The notes: generated by a model from the letters alone, not told the origin. A DNA stretch of 62,382 nucleotides from an uncultured Clostridia bacterium (GCA_948891265.1 CAQUBD010000006.1:23658-86039); one strand, 5' to 3'; counted from the first letter of the stretch, positions 43,388 through 52,668 are shown. Numbers and translations: made by a program.

Positions 43388-43500
43388 GATGTGTCCCCAA
43401 AATTAATGTAGGTAGAATTTGTTTCACAAATTCTGCATAAGTCATCTGTAGCAAGCAGAGCTTGAACAGCTGACTTAAACCGTCCCCTTTGGACATGGAG
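43387..43500 (-). repeat. G.A-mismatch double-hairpin element, copy 6 (inverted, before the KAP gene)
   Basis: On the minus strand: AGTCAGCTGT (43475-43466) pairs with ACAGATGACT (43449-43440), keeping the G.A mismatch with yet another set of pairs, then TTATGCA and GAATTTG/CAAATTC (43415-43433). TGTCCCC and GTCCCC flank it. This is the only copy seen on the minus strand. Confidence 0.75.
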
Positions 43501-43507
43501 GTAGAAA

Positions 43508-45487
43508 ATGGAAGATTTAGTTGAAAGCATATTAGATTATGTAAGATCTGATTATACAGATTATGCAATAATGATAAATGGTGAATGGGGTGTTGGAAAA
43601 ACACACTTTTGGAATAATAAAATTAGAAAAAAAATAGAATCTATGCAACTAAATGGCAAGAGATATACTACGATTTATATGTCTTTATATGGAATTTCAA
43701 ATTTAGAGGAAATTAGTAAAAAGATATTTATTGAAACTACTCAATTAATGGACAAAAATCTGAGAAAATTTATGGATGTAAACGAGCAAACAACAATACC
43801 AGAATATGCAAAAACAGGGTTAGATATGGCGAATTTTTTTGGTGTTACGCAAAATGGTGATAAAATAGATTATTCTGATTTCTTTTCTACAGATGATAAA
43901 GTTTTATGTTTTGATGATTTAGAAAGAGCAAATGTTGATGTTATTGATATTTTGGGATATATTAATAATTTTGTTGAGCATGATCATATTAAGACAATTA
44001 TTATATGTAATGAAAAGGAATTATCAACTAAATTAAAAAGTTCTAATTTAGAGATGAAAACATTTATAGCAACATATTTATTAGATAAACAAGGGGAATT
44101 AAATGCTACTGATAAGCCAATGGTTGAGAAGATTCAGAATAAGATTGAGCATGTTTTTGATAAAGCAAATGACTATGAGAGAATTAAAGAGAAGTTAATT
44201 GGGGAAACTTTTGATTATGCGCCAAAGTTTGATTATATTATTAATGGAATTTTGATGAGATATGAAAATAATCCAGATTTGATAAGATTTTTAAGAGAAA
44301 ATACAAGGTTAATTATATTAACATTTGAAAGAAGCGGAACAAGGAACTTAAGAATTTTAAAACATGCTTTAAATGATTTTCAAAAGATATATGAAATGGT
44401 TGAAAAAAATTACCCAAATACAAATAATAGAGTAATGCAGACAATGCTTATCTTTACAATAGCTATTTCATTTGAAATAAAAGCTGGAAAAATAACAAAG
44501 GATAAATTCATTAATATTAAAGATAATGAAGAGTATAAATCATTACTTGTATCTTCAAGAATTTTGATGGATAACAGACAATTTTATATAAAGGAATTTG
44601 ATAATAATTACTATTATAATTTTAAAGCAGAATATAGATTCTTTAAATTTATTGAATATTATGTAAGAACAAGAATATTTGATATGAAGATATTTAAAGA
44701 AAATATGGAGACTATAAGAAATACAGTAGATACTGAAAATTTGCCAGGATACAAAAGACTTCTTACTGAAGAATATTGGAAGATATCTGATGACGAATTT
44801 GATAAAATAGTAAAAGAAGTTTTGGAGAATATAAAACAGGGAGAATTAGAATTAATTGATACAGTGAAAATATATGCATATTTCAGTTATTTCTCAAGAA
44901 AAGGTCTTATAGATTACGATATAAAAACATTAAAAAATGTATTTTTTAATGGAATGAATTTATCTTCTTTAAAATCTCAATATTGTCCGAATGTTGATGA
45001 AGAACTTTCTAAAATTGCGATAGAGCAATTTGAAGAAGATATGGATGAGATAATAAAACATTTTAATATGTTAAACAATCAATTACTAGACAAAATGTAT
45101 AAGGAGAAAGCAGAGTTAATATTTAAATGTATTCCAATGAAAATGGAAGAATTTTACGAGAAATTTGATAGAGAATGTATGAATATACCAATATTTAAGT
45201 ATTATGATGTTTATCAATTATTCCAAAGAATTTCATGTGCTAGTAATGAAGATATAGTATTAATAAAAGAAAAATTACTAAATAGAGTAGAAAAATATCC
45301 AAAAGAAATAGAACCAGAAATTAAGAATATAAAACAATTAAAACAGGTAATTGATGATTATTTAAAAGGAAAAGATCAATCTATAAAAATTGTTATGCTT
45401 AAAGATTTTTCTAATAGTTTAGGAATAATTTTAGATAAATATAAAGTAAGTTTTTTGCCTAAAAAAGAGGATAAAGTTGAAGAATAA
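43508..45487 (+). CDS. KAP-family P-loop NTPase
   Basis: A 659-residue protein with Walker A GEWGVGKT (25-32) and Walker B VLCFDDLER (132-140), the pattern of KAP NTPases. No transmembrane segment is evident, unlike membrane-bound KAP proteins. Residues 270-659 are alpha-helical and unassigned. KAP proteins include phage-exclusion factors such as PifA, and many sit in defence loci; others are chromosomal with unknown roles. No partner defence gene is adjacent. It starts after GGAGGTAGAAA and is preceded by an inverted repeat element. A defence role is inference. Confidence 0.8.
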   Translation: MEDLVESILDYVRSDYTDYAIMINGEWGVGKTHFWNNKIRKKIESMQLNGKRYTTIYMSLYGISNLEEISKKIFIETTQLMDKNLRKFMDVNEQTTIPEYAKTGLDMANFFGVTQNGDKIDYSDFFSTDDKVLCFDDLERANVDVIDILGYINNFVEHDHIKTIIICNEKELSTKLKSSNLEMKTFIATYLLDKQGELNATDKPMVEKIQNKIEHVFDKANDYERIKEKLIGETFDYAPKFDYIINGILMRYENNPDLIRFLRENTRLIILTFERSGTRNLRILKHALNDFQKIYEMVEKNYPNTNNRVMQTMLIFTIAISFEIKAGKITKDKFINIKDNEEYKSLLVSSRILMDNRQFYIKEFDNNYYYNFKAEYRFFKFIEYYVRTRIFDMKIFKENMETIRNTVDTENLPGYKRLLTEEYWKISDDEFDKIVKEVLENIKQGELELIDTVKIYAYFSYFSRKGLIDYDIKTLKNVFFNGMNLSSLKSQYCPNVDEELSKIAIEQFEEDMDEIIKHFNMLNNQLLDKMYKEKAELIFKCIPMKMEEFYEKFDRECMNIPIFKYYDVYQLFQRISCASNEDIVLIKEKLLNRVEKYPKEIEPEIKNIKQLKQVIDDYLKGKDQSIKIVMLKDFSNSLGIILDKYKVSFLPKKEDKVEE

Positions 45488-45490
45488 GTA

Positions 45491-45519
45491 TTGTTTAAAT
45501 AAAATATATATGATATAAT
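45491..45519 (+). promoter_or_regulatory. Promoter for the small membrane protein at 45571
   Basis: TTGTTT (45491-45496), 17-base spacer, TATAAT (45514-45519). Confidence 0.6.
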
Positions 45520-45570
45520 ACGAGTTACAGAAACTAATTTGATTCATACAATATGAAAGGAGTAGGCATT

Positions 45571-46080
45571 ATGACAAAGCTGCAAAAATTAGAACGAGAA
45601 AAAAAGATATGGCGGTATGTACCTATAATATCAACATTATTTGTGTTACTACTGTTAGGTGCTGCTATATTTACATCTACATCTACATCAAATAATAGTG
45701 CTTTAATTGTATTAATAATTACATTATTAGTCTGTCTAGTAATGAATTATGTTATACAGATGTATAATGCTAAATTAGCAATAGAAAATTGTGATTTTGC
45801 GATTAAACAAGAACTTTTAAAACCAGAGATTATAAAACAGTTTCATCTGTCAACTGAAGAATATGTAGAAGTATTTTGGAATGATGAAGCAGACAAAGAT
45901 AAGTTTTCATTTTCAATTGAAAGAAACTACAGAAATTATGGTGGAAGATTTTATGCTAAACTTATTTCAGATGATGAAATAGAAATTATAATAAAGGGCC
46001 CCAATGGAGAAATCATAGAAGAACCCAAAAGAACTATTCGTTTTAGCTACTTAAGAGAACATTATAAAGCGAAGCCTTAA
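45571..46080 (+). CDS. Two-helix membrane protein of unknown function
   Basis: A 169-residue protein with a short basic start (MTKLQKLEREKKIWRY), two adjacent membrane segments (about 18-37 and 47-67) and a ~100-residue polar domain. No family is recognised. The ATG at 45571 follows AAAGGAG at eight bases. It has its own promoter and is followed by a hairpin at 46100-46122. No link to the KAP gene is evident. Confidence 0.65.
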   Translation: MTKLQKLEREKKIWRYVPIISTLFVLLLLGAAIFTSTSTSNNSALIVLIITLLVCLVMNYVIQMYNAKLAIENCDFAIKQELLKPEIIKQFHLSTEEYVEVFWNDEADKDKFSFSIERNYRNYGGRFYAKLISDDEIEIIIKGPNGEIIEEPKRTIRFSYLREHYKAKP

Positions 46081-46099
46081 ATAATATTGTATAGTAATA

Positions 46100-46122
46100 G
46101 GGAGCAGTTTATACTGCTCCTT
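46100..46122 (+). terminator. Hairpin after the 45571 gene
   Basis: GGAGCAGT pairs with ACTGCTCC. No T run follows, so termination is uncertain. Confidence 0.5.
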
Positions 46123-46193
46123 AAAAAATATAAAAAAATTGTTAACTAATTAAAATTAAAATCGTTATATAGATATAAGCGAAGGGAGGAGAA

Positions 46194-46703
46194 ATGAAAT
46201 TTGAAGAAATAGTAAATAAATATACAAATTTAGCATATAAAATTGCTATAGACATGACATCTTCCCCCGAAGATTCGCAAGACTTAGTACAAGAAGCATA
46301 TTTAAGCTTATATTCGCACTTTAAAGAATATAAAAAATTACAGGAAAATGAAATGCGAAATGTACTATGTAGAATTGTTTTAAATAAATGTAAGGATTAT
46401 TTAAAATCAAATAAAAGAAAAGAAAGCACAATATTAGAAGATATTTCTAACATTGAGGAATTTAATTTACAAAATGATTTTGTCGATGAACTTATTAAAA
46501 AAGATAAAAATGAGTATATAAAGGAAAAATTGCAGAGTTTAAAAAGTCCATATAACAATATATTAACTCAATACTACATAGAAGAAAATTCATTAGATGA
46601 AATAGCAAAAAAACATAAAACAACAAAAGGTACTATAAAGGTTCAACTTACAAGAGGCAAAAAAATATTAAAAGAAATATTAAGAAAGGAGCGGATTTTA
46701 TGA
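46194..46703 (+). CDS. ECF-type RNA polymerase sigma factor
   Basis: A 169-residue sigma-70-family protein. Region 2 (about 5-65) contains AIDMTSSPEDSQDLVQEAYLSLY; region 4 (about 110-160) contains YYIEENSLDEIAKKHKTTKGTIKVQLTRGKK, a helix-turn-helix. There is no region 1.1 or 3. The stop overlaps the next start (ATGA), typical of a sigma/anti-sigma pair. GAAGGGAGGAG precedes the ATG. The signal sensed is unknown. Confidence 0.88.
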   Translation: MKFEEIVNKYTNLAYKIAIDMTSSPEDSQDLVQEAYLSLYSHFKEYKKLQENEMRNVLCRIVLNKCKDYLKSNKRKESTILEDISNIEEFNLQNDFVDELIKKDKNEYIKEKLQSLKSPYNNILTQYYIEENSLDEIAKKHKTTKGTIKVQLTRGKKILKEILRKERIL

Positions 46704-47044
46704 ATAGACTAGAAAAAATAGATAAATTACTAAATAATGATTTTGACTTAGAAAACTATATAAATGAAATTGACAAAGTTAACATTGATATACCAAGAAA
46801 TTTGAAAGAAAAAATAAAATTAAAAATAAATAAAAAGAAAAATATTTATTTTGCAGATATTTGTAAAATTGCTGCTTGTTTAATATTCTCATTAGTAATA
46901 TGTAGAACAGATTTTATAAGATATGATAAAATGTCTGATTATAAAGTTGAAGAAACCAAAACTAGTATATCAATAGATGAAAAATTAAGTGATTTTTATA
47001 AATGGTTTACAACGCCATTAGAAATAGAAAAGGAGGAAAAATAA
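46700..47044 (+). CDS. Probable membrane anti-sigma factor
   Basis: A 114-residue protein with a polar N-terminal ~50 residues, one membrane segment (about 53-70) and a short outer tail. It starts within the sigma-factor stop and overlaps the next gene by one base. Size, topology and position are those of single-pass anti-sigma factors, though no zinc-type HxxxCxxC motif is present. Assignment rests on context. Confidence 0.6.
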   Translation: MNRLEKIDKLLNNDFDLENYINEIDKVNIDIPRNLKEKIKLKINKKKNIYFADICKIAACLIFSLVICRTDFIRYDKMSDYKVEETKTSISIDEKLSDFYKWFTTPLEIEKEEK

Positions 47045-47520
47045 TGAAAAAAAGTTTATTTTTAACATTTTGTTTTAGTTGGATACCAGGTGCAGGTCAA
47101 ATGTATCAAAATTATATGAAAAGAGGATTATCAATAATGTGTGTTGCGGGAATAGCATTTATTTTAGCTACAATGTTAGAGACAGTAATATTTTTGATAC
47201 CATTTTTAATAATAATGGCATATAGCTTTTTTGATACATACAATATTAGAAATTTGATTGGAACAGATAGTGAAATTAAAGATGACTATATACTACAAGG
47301 AATTGATTTTGATAAAATAAAAGGAAACAAATTATTAGGAATTGGAATTATTTTAGTAGGAATTTATTTACTTTTAAATAATGTATTATATGGTATTGCA
47401 AAACAAAGCGAAATTCAATCTTTAGTAAACTTAATTAGAATGGTTAGAATGTATTTCCCTTCTCTAATTGTATCTGCTATTACAATTGGAATTGGAGCCA
47501 AAATGATTTCAAATAAGTAA
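47044..47520 (+). CDS. TM2-like multi-helix membrane protein
   Basis: A 158-residue protein with about four or five membrane segments. The start, SWIPGAGQMYQNYMKRG, resembles the GxGxxY feature of TM2-type domains. The ATG at 47044 follows AAGGAGGAAAA and overlaps the preceding stop. Third gene of the sigma operon, so it may be part of the envelope response controlled by the sigma factor. Function unknown. Confidence 0.7.
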   Translation: MKKSLFLTFCFSWIPGAGQMYQNYMKRGLSIMCVAGIAFILATMLETVIFLIPFLIIMAYSFFDTYNIRNLIGTDSEIKDDYILQGIDFDKIKGNKLLGIGIILVGIYLLLNNVLYGIAKQSEIQSLVNLIRMVRMYFPSLIVSAITIGIGAKMISNK

Positions 47521-47579
47521 ATAAAGAAGATTTTGAGTTATATAGACTATTTAAATTAACGAAAGGATGGGTGTAATAT

Positions 47580-47960
47580 ATGGAAGAAAAAAATGAAAGA
47601 AGAGTTGGAACATATACATTTGGAGTTATGTTGATAATAATAGGTATTTCAGTTTTTATTATGACTTTTACAAAGTTTGATTTCTTTAGATATTTATTAA
47701 TGGTATGGCCAATTGTTTTAATTGGATTAGGAATTGAAATATTATATTTGAATAGTAAATCAAGTATTAAAGTTAAAATTGATTTTGTTAGCATTATTTT
47801 AATGGGAATTGTATTGTTTTTTACTGCAATTTTTAGTTTAGGAAATTACTGTGTTAATAAAATTTTGTATGATGAAGATATAAAAGGAAAAGTATTTAAT
47901 CAATATTTTGACAGAAATTACTATGAAGGTTATGAAGATATAGAAAGAAAAATATTATAA
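47580..47960 (+). CDS. LiaF/DUF5668-like membrane protein
   Basis: A 126-residue protein with a four-helix N-terminal region (GVMLIIIGISVFIM, YLLMVWPIVLIGLGIEIL, IILMGIVLFFTAIFS) like the membrane part of LiaF-type proteins, followed by a short charged tail. The usual C-terminal beta domain is absent. GAAAGGATGGG precedes the ATG. It continues the sigma operon at 59 bases. An envelope-stress role is inferred from similarity and place. Confidence 0.62.
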   Translation: MEEKNERRVGTYTFGVMLIIIGISVFIMTFTKFDFFRYLLMVWPIVLIGLGIEILYLNSKSSIKVKIDFVSIILMGIVLFFTAIFSLGNYCVNKILYDEDIKGKVFNQYFDRNYYEGYEDIERKIL

Positions 47961-48016
47961 AAGTCATTTGTTAGTCACTTTGTAATAATAAAATGAAATA
48001 AAATTAGGTGATGAAA

Positions 48017-48712
48017 ATGAAGATAATAAGAAAAATAATAATAGTTGTAATAGTAATAAGTATAATATTTGTAGGATATTTTGTAATAAAAGGATATAAT
48101 ATGTATAGAGAGGCAATTGAAACAATAAGTTTAGAAGACAAAATTAAACAAATTAGAAATGTATCTAATTATACAAAATTAGATGAAATTCCTAAAATAT
48201 ATCTAGATGCAGTAATTAGTGTTGAAGATCATAGATTTTATGAACATAATGGAATAGATATTATTTCTATATGTAGAGCTGTTATTAATGATATAAAGCA
48301 GATGAGCTTTGTAGAAGGTGGAAGTACTATAACTCAGCAATTGGCTAAAAATACATATTTTACTCAAGAAAAGAAAGTAGAGAGAAAAGTTGCAGAAATA
48401 TTTATGGCTTTCAACTTTGAAAAAAATTATTCTAAAGATGACATTTTAGAATTATATGTTAATACAAGTTATTTTGGTGATAATTGTCATACTGTGAAAG
48501 AAGCAAGTAGACATTATTTTGGTAAAGAACCTATGAAAATGACAGATTATGAAAGTATAATGCTTGCAGGAATTCCAAATGCTCCTTCAGTTTATGCACC
48601 AACTATAAATTTAAAACTTGCTAAGGAAAGGCAAAGGCAAGTTTTAAATAAGATGATAGAATATAAGTATTTAACTGAAGATGAGGCAAATAGTATAATA
48701 GAAAGTGAATAA
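48017..48712 (+). CDS. Monofunctional GT51 peptidoglycan glycosyltransferase
   Basis: Polymerises lipid II into glycan strands. About 231 residues: one membrane anchor (about 4-24) and a GT51 domain with the catalytic motif VEDHRFYEHNGID, GGSTITQQLAKN, and ELYVNTSYFG. There is no transpeptidase domain, so it is of the MtgA/SgtB type. AGGTG seven bases before favours the ATG at 48017 over 48011. It follows the sigma-operon membrane genes and may belong to the same envelope regulon; that is inference. Confidence 0.9.
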   Translation: MKIIRKIIIVVIVISIIFVGYFVIKGYNMYREAIETISLEDKIKQIRNVSNYTKLDEIPKIYLDAVISVEDHRFYEHNGIDIISICRAVINDIKQMSFVEGGSTITQQLAKNTYFTQEKKVERKVAEIFMAFNFEKNYSKDDILELYVNTSYFGDNCHTVKEASRHYFGKEPMKMTDYESIMLAGIPNAPSVYAPTINLKLAKERQRQVLNKMIEYKYLTEDEANSIIESE

Positions 48713-48855
48713 TAAATTAGATAACAACAAATTAATTAATAAAGAATAAAAAATGTCTTGGCAAGAACAATTTAATAAAAAATATTAACAAAAATGTATA
48801 AAATTTTCCTCTTTTGAGATAATAAGATTAGACTTGAAATTAAAGGAGGATAAAA

Positions 48856-49410
48856 ATGAAAGCAACTGGAGTAGTAAGAAGAATAGATGATTTAGGAAGA
48901 GTTGTAATTCCTAAAGAAATAAGAAAAACATTAAGAATAAAAGAAGGAGATCCACTAGAAATATTTACTGATAGAGAAGGTCAAGTAATATTAAAGAAAT
49001 ATTCACCAATAGGAGAACTATCAGAATTTGCAACAGGATATGCAGAAACTCTTGCTAAAACAACTGGACATATAGCTTGTATAACTGATAAAGATACAAT
49101 AATTGCTGTATCTGGAGGTTCTAAAAAGGAATTTTTAGAACAAGATGTAAGTACTGAACTAGAAAGGCTTATGGAAGATAAAGAAGTTTATACAAGTAAA
49201 GAAAACAGCGATATGGCAATGCCTATTACTAAAAATGAAAAAAGTGATAAGAAACATAATTCTCAAATAGTTTATCCAATAATATCAAATGGAGATACAA
49301 TAGGAACAGTTATATTAATGTCTAAAGATACAAATACAAAGATGAACGAAGTTGAGAAAAAAGTTGCTCAATCTGCTGCAACATTTTTAGCAAGTCAAAT
49401 GGAGATATAA
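48856..49410 (+). CDS. spoVT: Stage V sporulation protein T
   Basis: SpoVT is a forespore transcription regulator that tunes sigma-G genes. The 184-residue protein has an AbrB-type swapped-hairpin domain (MKATGVVRRIDDLGRVVIPKEIRKTLRI) and a C-terminal GAF-like domain (about 55-184). Family length. TTAAAGGAGG precedes the ATG. Upstream, GTATA and GATAATA about 20 bases apart could be a forespore promoter, but this is weak. Confidence 0.94.
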   Translation: MKATGVVRRIDDLGRVVIPKEIRKTLRIKEGDPLEIFTDREGQVILKKYSPIGELSEFATGYAETLAKTTGHIACITDKDTIIAVSGGSKKEFLEQDVSTELERLMEDKEVYTSKENSDMAMPITKNEKSDKKHNSQIVYPIISNGDTIGTVILMSKDTNTKMNEVEKKVAQSAATFLASQMEI

Positions 49411-49412
49411 GT

Positions 49413-49446
49413 AAAAAGAACAGGTTAATGGTTAACTTGTTCTTTT
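49413..49446 (+). terminator. Terminator after spoVT
   Basis: AAAGAACAGGTTAA pairs with TTAACTTGTTCTTT around a two-base loop. Confidence 0.8.
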
Positions 49447-49563
49447 ATAAATGAATTATGTAAGTAATTGTACAATAAAATAAAAAAAAAATTTTTTTTG
49501 TATTGAAAAATAAAAAAATTATGTTTATAATTATAATATAAAACAAAGGAGGAAAAATAAAAA

Positions 49564-51198
49564 ATGAAAGACAAAAGCAAAGGTATAACTTTAATAGCAT
49601 TAGTTATAACAATTATAATTCTTTTGATACTGGCAGGAATAACAATAATACAATTGCAGGAAAATGGATTGTTTCAAAAGGCACAGAGAGCAGGAGAAAT
49701 AACTAATGAGGTAACAGCAAAAGAAGAATTGGAAACAAAAGTATATGAAGTACAAATTGAAAAAGAAGGAAATGCAACATTACAAGATCTTGTAAATTAT
49801 TTAGATGAAGATAAAGAAAATAATTATGTGATTTCATTAACAAAGACTGCAAAGGTAACAGGAGTTACTAATATTGGAGAAGCAACTGAAATTTATGTAT
49901 TATATAAAGGCTATGAGTTTAAAATATCTGGTAATCTAAAGATTGAAGTTGTAGGTAAAAGTGCAAGTAGTGGAAACCAAAGCGGAAATGGAGGAAGTCA
50001 AGGAGGAAATGATGAAAACCAAGGTGGAAGTGGTTCAGGAGAAGAAACTAAAGGTATCGCAAATGAACCAAATGTAAGTAAAATAGCACAAAAGACATAT
50101 GTGACATGGAATTTAAATGAGGCAGGAATAGAATATGAGATAAATGATACACAAACAACACCTCCATCAGACTGGTATGATTATGAAAATGGAAAATGGG
50201 CTAATATAAAAACAAGCGAATATGGAGCAGATGCATATTGGGTATGGATACCAAGATATGAATATATTATTCCGACAAGTACAACTGCGACAGAGATAGA
50301 AGTAAAATTTATACCAACAAGCCAAACAGAAGCTGATTCAGGATATACAATTCATCCTACATTTACAAGTGCTGGAAATGGGGGATTTGGAGAACTAGAT
50401 GGAATATGGGTGGCTAAGTTCGAAGCAAGTACTAATTCTTCTAACTTAAATGACTCTAAATCGTGGTTATTTGTTAAACCAGATTCGAAAAGTTGGAATG
50501 CTATCCAAGCAAAAACTGCTTTTCAAGTATGTAGAGAACTGACTCAACCAGCTAGACCCTTGTCTTCTTCAACGGTTGATAGTCATTTAATGAAAAATAT
50601 GGAATGGGGAGCTGTTGCAATATTAAGTCAAAGTAAATATGGAATATATAATAATCAAAGTAATATCGAAGATCCAGAAAACGGGTTTAGAAGAGTATGG
50701 AATAATCCAAATTATGGTCCTGAGACTTCTGGAATGAGAGGGGTTCGTACTGGTTATGCAGGCATAGACCCGGATGCATATGTTAAAGACACGTCAGTCT
50801 TCGGTTACACAAAACCTACAGTATTCCCTTATAATACATCAGAAGGAACTCATGCTAGTACTTCAGGTACTGTATATGGAATATATGACATGGCTGCTGG
50901 ATTGCAAGAAATGGTAGCTGGTTGTTTTGAAGGAAAAGAAAAACAACTATTCGGAGTTGAGCTTGGAGAGGCAAAATATGTCGATTTGTATTCTAATTCA
51001 TTTAAAGTGGGTGATGCCAATATGTCCGAGAGTCGCTGGAATAATGATGTGAACATTGGTCCTACTACTTCTTATCCTTTAATCATAAGAGGAGGAAATT
51101 TAACTGGTGCGTCACAAGCAGGTATTTTTACAGCACAAAGAAGGAGTTCTGGAGATCCGGAGGCGTATACAGGGTTTAGACCTGTGTTAATTCCTTAA
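49564..51198 (+). CDS. Pilin-leader surface protein with C-type-lectin/FGE-like C-terminus
   Basis: A 544-residue protein. Residues 1-35 look like a type IV pilin leader (KGITLIALV followed by a long hydrophobic helix), although the Glu usual at +5 is Ala. A Gly/Ser/Asn-rich linker (about 138-162) separates a small N-terminal part from a C-terminal ~370-residue domain with WVWIPRYEYII, LDGIWVAKFEAS, MEWGAVAILSQSKYG, YDMAAGLQEMVAG and the final GFRPVLIP. These fit the formylglycine-generating-enzyme/C-type-lectin fold used by surface binding proteins and by targets of diversity-generating retroelements. No reverse transcriptase is in the window. Strong AAAGGAGG site. Confidence 0.75.
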   Translation: MKDKSKGITLIALVITIIILLILAGITIIQLQENGLFQKAQRAGEITNEVTAKEELETKVYEVQIEKEGNATLQDLVNYLDEDKENNYVISLTKTAKVTGVTNIGEATEIYVLYKGYEFKISGNLKIEVVGKSASSGNQSGNGGSQGGNDENQGGSGSGEETKGIANEPNVSKIAQKTYVTWNLNEAGIEYEINDTQTTPPSDWYDYENGKWANIKTSEYGADAYWVWIPRYEYIIPTSTTATEIEVKFIPTSQTEADSGYTIHPTFTSAGNGGFGELDGIWVAKFEASTNSSNLNDSKSWLFVKPDSKSWNAIQAKTAFQVCRELTQPARPLSSSTVDSHLMKNMEWGAVAILSQSKYGIYNNQSNIEDPENGFRRVWNNPNYGPETSGMRGVRTGYAGIDPDAYVKDTSVFGYTKPTVFPYNTSEGTHASTSGTVYGIYDMAAGLQEMVAGCFEGKEKQLFGVELGEAKYVDLYSNSFKVGDANMSESRWNNDVNIGPTTSYPLIIRGGNLTGASQAGIFTAQRRSSGDPEAYTGFRPVLIP

Positions 51199-51223
51199 TT
51201 TATTTATTATTAGTTTTCAATAT

Positions 51224-51263
51224 AAAAAAATCAAGTAGAAAATAGATTCTACTTGATTTTTTT
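51224..51263. terminator. Bidirectional terminator
   Basis: AAAAAAATCAAGTAGAA pairs with TTCTACTTGATTTTTTT. A run of A on one side and T on the other lets it end both the plus-strand surface-protein gene and the minus-strand 6S RNA. Confidence 0.9.
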
Positions 51264-51287
51264 ACTAAAATATATTTAAAATTAAAA

Positions 51288-51478
51288 TCCCCGCCTTAGC
51301 CGTAAGATGTCTTGAATTTTTAAGGACCTGCTCCTAAAAACAGGTGGGTGCCAACCAAAATACTCATGGGCTTCTCACTACTAAATCGTGTGAGCATGCA
51401 CGCCATATTTACGAGAATGGCCCCTCTTACAAACTTGTAGGTTCTAAAAATTCTGTCTACACGCGCTATGCAGGGTAA
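51288..51478 (-). ncRNA. ssrS: 6S RNA
   Basis: Regulator of sigma-A RNA polymerase that mimics an open promoter. Read on the minus strand, the ~190-nt sequence has the right-arm features GTGCATGCTC and GTGAGAAGCCC known from 6S RNAs, GGTTGGCACCCACCTG, a GAGGGGCCATTC segment, and a closing stem in which the 5' CCCTGC can pair with the 3' GCGGGG. It lies in a gene-free gap, is GC-richer than its surroundings and is followed by a terminator. Ends are estimates. Confidence 0.82.
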
Positions 51479-51732
51479 ATTAATAACTTATTTAATTAAT
51501 GTTCTTTTAACTATTTATAGTTTAGCATAAAAAAATATAAGCTTCAAATAGAAAAGTTACTAAGAAAAATGATTAAACATTATATATATTAATTTATCTC
51601 ATTTTAAATAATTTATTCTCACTTTATCAAATTTTTTTATAGTTTGATTTGTAATGTTTTTTATGTTAAAATTTATTAAGTGTTTGTTTCTTTTTTTAGG
51701 GGAAACAAATAACTGAAAAATTAATTCACAAA

Positions 51733-52443
51733 TTATTCTTTAATTTCTTTAGATAATTTTCCAATAGCCTTTGTTTCAATTCTTGACACATAAGAACGAG
51801 AAATTCCCATCATAGATGCAATTTCATGTTGAGTTTTTGGTTTATGACCATCAAGTCCAAAACGCAATTCTAAAATAGTTTTTTCTCTATCTTTTAAAAT
51901 TTCTCCCATCTTAGAATACAACTTTTTAACTTTCATTTTTAAATCAACTTCATCTTCTATACTTCTATCATCATTTTCTAAAACATCCTGAAGAGTAACA
52001 ATATTATCATCTTTATCTTTTCCAATAGGTTCATTTAAATATACTTCAGCATTTAATTTTTTTGTTGAACGAAGATGCATTAAAATTTCATTATCAATAC
52101 ATCTTGAAACATATGTACTTAATTTAGAACCTTTATCAACATTAAAACTATTTATTCCTTTAATAAGACCAATAGTACCAATAGAAATCAAATCATCTTG
52201 TTCTACTTTTGTATTTGAATATTTTTTAACAACATGTGCAACTAATCTTAAGTTCCTTTCAATTAAAACATTTCTAGCCTCTTCATCACCATTTTTCATT
52301 TGTTCTAAATATATTTTTTCTTCTTCACTTGTTAATGGTTCAGGAAACAGATTACTTCCAGAAATATATCCAACAGCAAAAACAGCAGTTTTTAGAAATT
52401 GAAAGAATCCAAGCAATCCAAAACTACAAATTGCTTCTAGCAT
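51733..52443 (-). CDS. sigK: RNA polymerase sporulation sigma factor SigK
   Basis: Late mother-cell sigma factor. The 236-residue protein has an N-terminal hydrophobic pro-sequence (MLEAICSFGLLGFFQFLKTAVF) as in pro-sigma-K, then region 2 with QDDLISIGTIGLIKGINSF and a region 4 helix-turn-helix ending GISRSYVSRIETKAIGKL. It is continuous, with no skin-type element interrupting it. GGAGGTGC precedes the ATG. Cleavage of the pro-sequence by SpoIVFB is expected from the family. Confidence 0.95.
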   Translation of the reverse strand: MLEAICSFGLLGFFQFLKTAVFAVGYISGSNLFPEPLTSEEEKIYLEQMKNGDEEARNVLIERNLRLVAHVVKKYSNTKVEQDDLISIGTIGLIKGINSFNVDKGSKLSTYVSRCIDNEILMHLRSTKKLNAEVYLNEPIGKDKDDNIVTLQDVLENDDRSIEDEVDLKMKVKKLYSKMGEILKDREKTILELRFGLDGHKPKTQHEIASMMGISRSYVSRIETKAIGKLSKEIKE

Positions 52444-52668
52444 AAATGCACCTCCAAATCTTATATATAAAATTATATGTTGAATATTTTTAAAAGTGCA
52501 TGGACTATTTTAAATTTAAAATATTATAAATTTTAAGTTTGAACATGAATAAAAAAACCGAAACTTAAAAGTCTGAAAATATTGATATAAATTTTTTAAT
52601 AGGATATAATATCAAAAAAAAACAAATAAAAAATAAAATATAACAAATAATAAAATTGGAGGAAAAGT

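Noticed and set aside
48747..48785. An 11-codon ORF after the GT51 gene (MSWQEQ...)
   Set aside because: Too short and without a ribosome binding site to support.
49564..51198. A complete diversity-generating retroelement
   Set aside because: Only a target-like protein is seen; no reverse transcriptase, accessory protein or template repeat was found in the window.
51733..52443. A skin-type element interrupting sigK
   Set aside because: The 236-residue frame is continuous from pro-sequence to region 4; no recombinase is nearby.
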